Program-made: the position numbers and the translations under genes
NCBI GenBank assembly: GCA_946478935.1
Contig: CAMLEL010000157.1
Coordinates: 1 to 6,216 of the forward strand
Direction of reading: 5' to 3'
Length of the DNA stretch: 6,216 bases
Source of the DNA: an uncultured Armatimonadota bacterium
GTDB lineage: Bacteria > Armatimonadota > Fimbriimonadia > Fimbriimonadales > Fimbriimonadaceae
In this document: positions 1-5,500 of the stretch, one piece after another
Numbering within the stretch: the first letter of the stretch is position 1
Layout of the letters: each line of letters begins with the position of its first letter
Notes under the pieces: generated by a model
What the model was told of the DNA's origin: nothing
Seen by the model: the letters and a program-made list of their open reading frames with translations, nothing else
The model's database searches: none

Positions 1-1
1 G

Positions 2-61
2 ACCACCCTGGTCAAGAGATCGACGCTGATCCGGGTGGCGCTCGGCATGAAGGCGGGCTGA
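2..61 (+). CDS. 3' end of an unidentified gene (partial, cut by window edge)
   Basis: The frame from base 2 runs open to a TGA at 59-61 and encodes about 19 residues ending RVALGMKAG. The only support for it as a gene end is position: the stop lies 3 nt before the ATG of the next gene, as expected within a tightly packed operon. The fragment is basic (two Lys and one Arg at its start) but is too short to assign to a family. Another frame is also open from base 1 well past this point, so the choice is a judgement. If real, this gene would be the upstream member of the regulator operon, and the operon promoter would lie outside the window. Confidence 0.35.
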   Translation, partial: TTLVKRSTLIRVALGMKAG

Positions 62-64
62 GCG

Positions 65-334
65 ATGGCACGTCAGAAGGAAGCCCAGGCGCTAAAGGCC
101 AGTCTTCGCCTCGGCCGAAACGTCGTCGAAGGTCGCGAAAAGCGCGGCCTAACCCAGACCGCCACCGCCGATCGGGCTGGCCTCCATCGCACGGAGGTCT
201 CGCTGATCGAGCGGGATCAGCGCGTCCCGCGCCTCAACACGATCGTAGAACCCGCCGGGGCTCAGCAAATGGAACCCTGCGCGCTAGTGGGGATGGCCTG
301 GAAGCTTGACCCACCGAAAGGGGGCTGCAAATGA
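65..334 (+). CDS. Small XRE (Cro/C1)-family helix-turn-helix regulator
   Basis: This 89-aa cytoplasmic protein is essentially one HTH domain (about residues 16-76) with a short basic lead and a short tail. The pattern LGRNVVEGREKRGLTQ, then DRAGLHRTEVSLIERDQRVPRLNTI, is the classic Cro/C1 layout: a Gln at the start of the scaffold helix (Q31), a recognition helix around H41-E49, then the R-x-P-x-L-x-T-I turn (R53-I60). Proteins of this type bind operator DNA as dimers, often their own promoter. Oddities: the scaffold helix reads TATAD where EELAD is usual, and helix 4 contains a proline (IVEPAGA where LLKLAGA is typical), so the fold may be weakened. The ATG at 65 has purine-rich GAAGGCGGG upstream. 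The gene overlaps the next by 4 nt (ATGA), implying coupled translation. Its DNA target is unknown. Confidence 0.85.
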   Translation: MARQKEAQALKASLRLGRNVVEGREKRGLTQTATADRAGLHRTEVSLIERDQRVPRLNTIVEPAGAQQMEPCALVGMAWKLDPPKGGCK

Positions 335-1089
335 GCGACCAGGAGAAAGAGTGGACGGTCGGCGAGCGGTTCGGCGCCAATCTCGTGTGGTTCCGGGGCG
401 AGGCCGGCCTATCCCAGGAAGCGCTCGGGCAGCGGGTCGGGATGGATCGGGTGTGCATCCGCGAGCTGGAGAGCGGAAACCGACTTCCTCGTCTCGACAC
501 GATCCTCAGATTGGCCGGGGGCCTCGGCGTTTCGCCCGGCGAGCTAATCGCCTGGGTTTGGTGGGACCCGGCCAGCCATGAGCACTACGAGACCCCGGCG
601 GCGATCGCAGATATTTCCGGCTACGAAGTTTGGGACTTCGACCTCGCGGCCCGCTTCCGGGTATCGAGAATCGGCTACGAGACCTGGGACGAGAAACAGG
701 CGAGGATCAAAAGGCGCGGCGAAGAAAATGATCCCGTCCTCGAACTGCTGCGGGACGATGCCCCAAAGGTTTCTCCCCGCCCGCGACCGGATGCAGCCTG
801 GTTGCTGCGCACCGGGCAAGCGCTTAGATCGCTTCGCGAGGAGCGGGGGCTGACTCAGGACCAGCTCGCGGAACGGGCGCCGACCACCGCTGCCTTCATC
901 AGGCAAATCGAGGAGGGTAGGTGCAGCGATCCGGGGCTACGGATTCTGACCGAGATTTGCCGCGCCCTCGATGGCGAGGGGTCCGAGCTGTCCGCCCAGA
1001 TCGAGCCGGTGCGAGCCGAGCGAATAGCTGCCGTTCAAAAGGTTCTGGACGAACTGGCCAAGCGGGACGCCAGTCAGGCCGCGGAGTAG
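331..1089 (+). CDS. Double-HTH XRE-family transcriptional regulator
   Basis: This 252-aa protein carries two Cro/C1-type HTH domains. HTH1 spans about residues 12-75 (GANLVWFRGEAGLSQEALGQ, then RELESGNRLPRLDTI). HTH2 spans about 160-222 (ALRSLREERGLTQDQLAERA, then IRQIEEGR). Between them lies a linker of about 85 residues, rich in acidic and aromatic residues, that matches no peptidase or sugar-binding domain I know; it repeats the motif GYExWD at 97-102 and 115-120. The C-terminal 25 residues look helical and charged. Two HTHs in one chain could let a monomer contact both operator half-sites. HTH1 resembles the neighbouring 89-aa protein (xPRLxTI, AGxxxxxPxxL), suggesting duplication, while HTH2 is more divergent. 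The ATG at 331 overlaps the upstream stop and has AAGGGGG with a 6-nt spacer. The last codons contain GGAG, which may serve a tiny downstream ORF. Role as a DNA-binding regulator is likely; its targets are unknown. Confidence 0.92.
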   Translation: MSDQEKEWTVGERFGANLVWFRGEAGLSQEALGQRVGMDRVCIRELESGNRLPRLDTILRLAGGLGVSPGELIAWVWWDPASHEHYETPAAIADISGYEVWDFDLAARFRVSRIGYETWDEKQARIKRRGEENDPVLELLRDDAPKVSPRPRPDAAWLLRTGQALRSLREERGLTQDQLAERAPTTAAFIRQIEEGRCSDPGLRILTEICRALDGEGSELSAQIEPVRAERIAAVQKVLDELAKRDASQAAE

Positions 1090-1160
1090 CGGCAATGTCT
1101 CGGGGATCTCTCAAGTCGCCGCAGGATTCGTCTCCGATGCTTGTCGACTGGGAGTAGCGG
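1083..1160 (+). repeat. 10-bp direct repeat GGAGTAGCGG at two stop/start junctions
   Basis: Identical GGAGTAGCGG copies lie at 1083-1092 and 1151-1160. In the first copy GAG-TAG are the last codon and stop of the double-HTH gene. In the second copy GAG-TAG are the last codon and stop of a 20-codon ORF that begins at ATG 1095. In both, the GGAG could act as a Shine-Dalgarno sequence for what follows: ATG 1095 after 8 nt, and GTG 1160 after 5 nt from GGGAG. Ten bases is short and chance is possible; the matching codon phase and position make it worth recording. Confidence 0.4.
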
Positions 1161-1299
1161 TGAAGTCGCTCCGAAGCAGCGTCTCGCAAGTGATCCGCGC
1201 GCAGCCTTACCGGCATCTCTCGTCGCTTCACCCCGATTCGGCATGTCAACAAGTCCTCCGTAACCGTTAGATCGAAGATCGCGACTCTTGGTGCCGTAC
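1090..1299. other. Intergenic gap between convergent operons; two possible tiny ORFs
   Basis: This gap separates the plus-strand regulator genes from the minus-strand envelope operon. No strong GC hairpin followed by a T-run is seen on either strand; the best pairing is GGTGAAG at 1159-1165 with CTTCACC at 1226-1232, with a 60-nt loop, too open for a classic terminator. Two short plus-strand ORFs can be read: 1095-1157 (20 aa, MSRGSLKSPQDSSPMLVDWE) and 1160-1270 (GTG start, 36 aa, basic, one Cys, beginning MKSLRSSVSQVIRAQPYRHL). Each has a plausible ribosome site but no recognisable domain, so neither is called as a gene. They could equally be decayed coding sequence. Confidence 0.5.
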
Positions 1300-1512
1300 T
1301 CAGCGCAACCCGCGCCGTAACCAAGCGACCAAGCTCGACCAAAAGTGGAAGGTGATAGTCCATCGAAGCAGAACGGCTACCGCGAGAAGTCCACAGAGGA
1401 GCAGACCCTGCAATAGACCGACGAGATCATCACCGCGGAAATCGCTGCTTACGAGGACCGCGACTGCGGCAAGTCCAACGAGGAGCCACAGAGCAAGCTT
1501 GAAAGCCTTCAT
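1300..1512 (-). CDS. Small two-helix membrane protein, function unknown
   Basis: This 70-aa ORF begins MKAFKLALWLLVGLAAVAVL. Residues about 6-22 form one hydrophobic helix, a short polar acidic turn (SSDFRGDD) follows, and residues about 29-48 (LVGLLQGLLLCGLLAVAVLL) form a second. The tail is amphipathic, Trp-rich and basic, ending in LRRGLR. This predicts a membrane hairpin, with the Lys near the start and the Arg-rich tail favouring both ends in the cytoplasm. The frame extends upstream to an ATG at 1626, but that part overlaps the preceding gene and has non-membrane composition. I therefore prefer the ATG at 1512, with GGGA 8 nt before it. It starts 38 nt after the exported-protein gene and is probably the last gene of that operon. 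Size and shape recall small holin-like or membrane-anchor proteins, but no family was recognised. Confidence 0.6.
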   Translation of the reverse strand: MKAFKLALWLLVGLAAVAVLVSSDFRGDDLVGLLQGLLLCGLLAVAVLLRWTITFHFWSSLVAWLRRGLR

Positions 1513-1550
1513 TTGCGCATCCCGACAAGAGAATCTAGGCCATGAAGACC

Positions 1551-2054
1551 TCAGCCACAAGGGATAGTTACCACGGGTCGAACCTCCCGGCCGGAACTGT
1601 CGTATCCGACGACTCTCATAAGACAACTTGAGCCTGCATACGCGGTGGCCCCGTAGCGGAGTGGAGCAAGCCCAAGCCTGCGCGCTCGGTCAGACCTTAA
1701 GAGTCGTAGGCGCACATTTCGTGGAGATCGGCCGCGTAACCAAACCCTTGCCCGCACAACGCGTGGATTGAAAACCATGCCGATCGCGGCTCGTTTCGCC
1801 TTACCGCTATTGCCCGTCGAGCCGATCATCAGCGGAAGCGGATCAAACTCACCGCAGACCGTGCTTCTGCCAACCCCCGCCGGAGACACCAAGCTGACGC
1901 GAAGGCACGGTCGCTTGGGGCTTTTGGTCCGCTTGAAGACCTCGACACGCCAGTCATAGCCGCCCACCGAGCCGGAAAGCTCCGGAGTGGCCCTGTTCGC
2001 TTCCCCGGCATAGCTGGCCGCGGCACCGGTAACTAACAGCCCCACGGCCAGCAT
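1551..2054 (-). CDS. Small exported four-cysteine protein, function unknown
   Basis: This protein has 167 aa from ATG 2054. The N-terminus (MLAVGLLVTGAAASYAGEAN) is a signal-peptide core with a likely cleavage after SYA. The mature part is basic, predicted beta-rich (GYDWRVEVFKR, LRVSLVSPAG, RARVWLRGRS, MRVVGYDSSGREV), and has four cysteines (RPCLR, TVCGE, SSCLM, IPCG), enough for two disulfides outside the membrane. Start choice: ATG 2054 has AGGAG with a 5-nt spacer. However, the frame is open upstream, and residues LRFGLGLGAS just before that Met would supply the missing positive charge and lengthen the hydrophobic stretch. A TTG at 2084, one base after the stop of the giant gene, or an ATG at 2135 inside that gene would include them. 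All share the same frame and stop. The gene follows the giant surface protein by 31 nt, so a joint role at the cell surface is inferred. No family is recognised. Confidence 0.75.
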   Translation of the reverse strand: MLAVGLLVTGAAASYAGEANRATPELSGSVGGYDWRVEVFKRTKSPKRPCLRVSLVSPAGVGRSTVCGEFDPLPLMIGSTGNSGKAKRAAIGMVFNPRVVRARVWLRGRSPRNVRLRLLRSDRARRLGLAPLRYGATAYAGSSCLMRVVGYDSSGREVRPVVTIPCG

Positions 2055-2059
2055 GCTCG

Positions 2060-2064
2060 CTCCT
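2060..2064 (-). promoter_or_regulatory. Shine-Dalgarno AGGAG for the small exported protein
   Basis: Read on the minus strand, AGGAG is followed by CGAGC and then ATG at 2054-2052. This is a near-ideal ribosome site lying in the 31-nt gap after the giant gene. It is the main argument for starting the 167-aa protein at 2054. The same bases would be coding if either upstream start were used. Confidence 0.55.
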
Positions 2065-2085
2065 AAGCCCAGGCCAAACCTCAAT

Positions 2086-2559
2086 TCAGGGGACCGATGG
2101 GTTGCAGACGCAGAACGTGTTGTGCCCGTTCGCATATCCCGAAGGATAAGCGTAAACCGACACCGGTTCTTCCTTTTCGACGGGACCACCGAGCGGGGCC
2201 ATGTCCCACACACCACGTGACGTGATGTGGTAGCCGCCGTAGTTCGGCTGGTGGTTTTTCCCAACCCAGTTGCAGAAGGTCAGCCCCGCTGACCAGCCGT
2301 ACGTCGACTTAAAGCATCCCGGATGGATTCCGTCGTTCTTCCACCAGACGAAGCGCCGATTGTATTCAATCCAGGTCTTCGTCGTCAGCTTGTACGCCTT
2401 ACATCCGCCCGGCCCGTTGTACATGCAATGGTCGAACCAGTAGAAGTGGCCGTAGTGCGGAAGCGAGCTGGAAGCGCTGGCACCTTCATCGTCTTTGTTG
2501 TTGTAAGGCAGCAGTACGGGAGGGCTAGAGTATCCGTGGCTGTATTCCGGCACGTTCAG
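2086..2559 (-). other. Six-cysteine aromatic C-terminal tip of the giant protein
   Basis: The last 157 residues after the helical stalk are rich in Tyr, Trp, His, Gly and Asn, with six cysteines (FDHCM, GGCK, PGCFK, TFCNW, TFCVC). Segments such as KTWIEYNRRFVWWKNDGIHP and FCNWVGKNHQPNYGGYHITS look like beta strands with exposed aromatics, as in ligand- or sugar-binding domains. No known toxin or enzyme motif was recognised. Its position at the end of a long repeat stalk suits a variable effector or binding head, which is inference only. It ends CVCNPSVP at the stop. Confidence 0.6.
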
Positions 2560-5500
2560 GCCCAGGCGAATTTCTTCGGCCCGTTTTTCTTCTTCGGCTT
2601 TTGCTTCTTCCGCGCGGATTCGTTCTTCTTCTTCTCGTTTGAACCGTGCTTCTTCCTGTTCTTTGTGGTCCATCGGTGCCGCAACCGTCTCAGTGCTAAT
2701 GCCTCCCTTCCATCCCGTCCCGCCCGTTACCGGATACACGAATGAGCTGGATTTATGCTGCACGCGAAGGGTGATGACGTTGCCTTCACTAACAGCGAGG
2801 CTCGTAGGGACCGAGGCGCCGACCGCGTCGTGAGCAGGTTCGGCGAAGATCGTCATTGCCGGAGTTTCATCGGAGAGTCGGATCTCCGCTGAACCTTCGT
2901 TGACTTGGTGAAGGGTCTGACCTTCACGAAGAAGGACTTGCCACGAAAAATACTCCGCAGCGGCCTGGTCACGAATCGACTGAAACGCCATGATTCCGTC
3001 GAACACCGGCCGGATGATCGTGTCGACATTGGCACCGGTGTTCGAGGCAACGGCTGCCGATTCCTCGACAACTTCAGCGCCCGAAGCGCCCGAAGCGGTA
3101 GTGACGGGCTCCACTTCGATCGTGGAATCCGGAACGCCTACCGCGAACCCCTCCTCGGTATCCGTACTGATCGTGCTGATGTTGGGCGTTCCGGTGCTAT
3201 GAAGCTCTCCAATCCCACTATGGAGGGCAGGGTCGTTTCCGGCCGCCTGCTCGGCTGGATCAATGGTCTCGGAGTTTGGCGCGATCACGATGGATTCGCT
3301 GGTGTCATCGAACGCCTCAAGCGTCGAAACCGCCTCTTCTATCGGAATCTGGCCGTCTGGATTCACATTGATCGTCCAAGTCCGTTTACGGACATTCCCG
3401 GCGCCGTCAGTCGCGATACGTTCGGCCGGATGGGCTCCGCCTTCGTAAGTGGCCATGTTGACCGATTTGCCGTAGGCGAACTGTTTCGAACAACCCCCGA
3501 CCGGACAGTTCGCTGTCGTACTTTCAACAACCTGCCCGTCGATCTTCAGTTCGACTTTGGTGACGCCATAGCCGTTCGCATCAAAAACTTCCACTTTCGG
3601 TTCGTAGGCGTTCTGTTCAAGCCAGCCGCTAGGTGCCGTGTAGAAGCCGGCGAGGTTCTGAAATTCTGGGGCGGCTTCGTCGCGTTTGATCGTAAATTCG
3701 CGCCAGCTCATTCTCGATTTCCCTGCCGCATCGGTCGAGATCGCTTCAAGCAAATGCCATCCAGGCGTGAAGTTGTTCGAGTTGAGCGTCCATTCGCGAG
3801 TGAGCGAGCATCCTTCACTCGGGCATCCAGGGGAGATCGAGTCAACTTTGACTCCATCGACTTTAAATTCAATACTTGCAACCCCGGATTTGCGTTGATC
3901 GGCAGGACCGGGATCGGCTGCCTGGAGCTTGGCCGTGTAAGCGGGACGAGTTTGACCCAAAGTGGCCTGTTCGGTAATGGTGCCTGACAAAACATTGATT
4001 GGGGCGGTGCGGTCGCCGTGGGTCTCAACCGCTAGCGTCTTCTCCTTTTCGACCCCGGCCGCATCCGTGACGATCACTTGGACATTGTGGCTTCCTACCG
4101 TGTAATCGTCGGCGTTGAGAGTCCAATCCCGCGAAGCCGCACAGTTTTTCCCAGCGGCGCACCCTGGGCTGTAGGTGTCTTTGAAAACGCCGTCCACCTT
4201 GATTTCGGTTTTCGCGACGCCGGACTGAATGTTTGGAGCAGCGTCGGTCCATCGGGCAATTCGCTTGTTACTAGCATCCGCGACATAGAGTTGGTTGTCG
4301 TTGCCGAAACTAATTCCAGCCGCTTCAAGGAACTGAGCGTTACCCCCGCCCATCGTTCCAAACTGGCGTACATAAGTCCCGTTGGGCTTGAATATCTGGA
4401 CCCTACCGTTTTCGCGGTCCATAATCGCCAGATTGCCTGAGGGTGCGATGGCAATGCCTACTGGCTGTTTCAACTGCCCGTTGCCGGACCCGACAGTTCC
4501 AAACTCAGATTTCCATTTCCCGGAGGAGTCGAACATGAAGACCTTGCTCAGATTGTTGTCAACGACCCAAACGTTTCCAAATGAGTCCGTTGCGACGCCG
4601 GTTGGCGCAACGAGGTCAGTTGGGGCATCGATGGGTTTCTGTGCGTTGCCGGATACAGCTCCGACGGGTACAGTCGGATTTTCCGTCAGCTTGACGACGC
4701 GTTTCAGGCCAATGTCGGTAACCCAGAGGACGCCGCCTGGCCCGGAGGTGATCGCGTATGGCTGGGAGTTAGGGTCGGTAAATTTGGCTTTCCGCACGAA
4801 GGCTCCACTTGGCGTGAACGCCTGAATCCTGTCGTTGCCGAGATCAGCAACCCAGACCGTGCCGTCAGGCGCGACATCAATTCCCCGTGGATCATTGAAC
4901 TGGCCGTCCCCCGAGCCAGTGGAGCCCCACTGGGAGACGTAGTTTCCGCTGGCGTCGTACTTGACGACCTTGTTGTTGAGCCGATCGACGGCATAAGTGC
5001 TTCCGTCTGCCGCTACAGCGACCCCCATCGGGCGTTCATACTGCCCGGCGCCAGTCCCTGCCGTGCCAAGCGGCGCGGTAGCGCTCGGAGAGGCTTCGTC
5101 GCCATCCTTCCCAGTGACTTTTAGCGAGTATTTGGCGAGTTTGGTTCCTAGGGTCGCCTGTTCCGTCAGTTGGCCCGAGAGCGAGACCTGCGGCGGAATG
5201 TGGTCAACCTTGAGTTCAACTTTTCCTGCTGCCGATTTGTTCCCGAGAGGGTCTTCAGCAACGAGATTGAGTAGGCCGACACCCGTTGGGAAGTTGGACG
5301 GGTTGTAGGTGACCACGGGCGCTCCAGCTTTGGCCGAAGACCAAGTGCGCGGACATGCTTCCGAGCCAGTGCCAGTGCAGCCATAGAGCGTTTTGAAAGT
5401 TGGAGGGCTGCCTGGGTAGTCGGGAGACGCATTCATCGCGTAGACACCCAAGCCGTCATCAGAAGCAACGAACTCGACCGGTTTCGAGGTGGCATCAACC

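Noticed and set aside
1159..1232. Inverted repeat GGTGAAG/CTTCACC as a terminator
   Set aside because: The 60-nt loop, 7-bp stem and lack of a T-run do not fit an intrinsic terminator.
1244..1249. TTGACA (minus strand), resembling a -35 box
   Set aside because: No -10-like hexamer follows at 16-18 nt, and the gene it would serve runs on the wrong strand.
899..1363. Minus-strand frame of 154 codons at the convergent gap
   Set aside because: It runs antisense through the second HTH of the regulator, is low in hydrophobic pattern and has no family resemblance.
1513..1626. Upstream extension of the two-helix membrane protein to ATG 1626
   Set aside because: It overlaps the end of the exported-protein gene by 76 bases and encodes a basic polar stretch, while ATG 1512 starts cleanly before the first helix.
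2323..2745. Plus-strand frame with an extremely Phe-rich stretch
   Set aside because: The Phe run is simply the reverse strand of the Glu/Lys-rich helix codons of the giant protein.
2905..3987. Long plus-strand open frame (360 codons) opposite the giant gene
   Set aside because: It is antisense to the well-supported Ig-like repeats, its translation is Arg/Phe-rich with no domain, and long antisense frames are common in GC-rich coding DNA.
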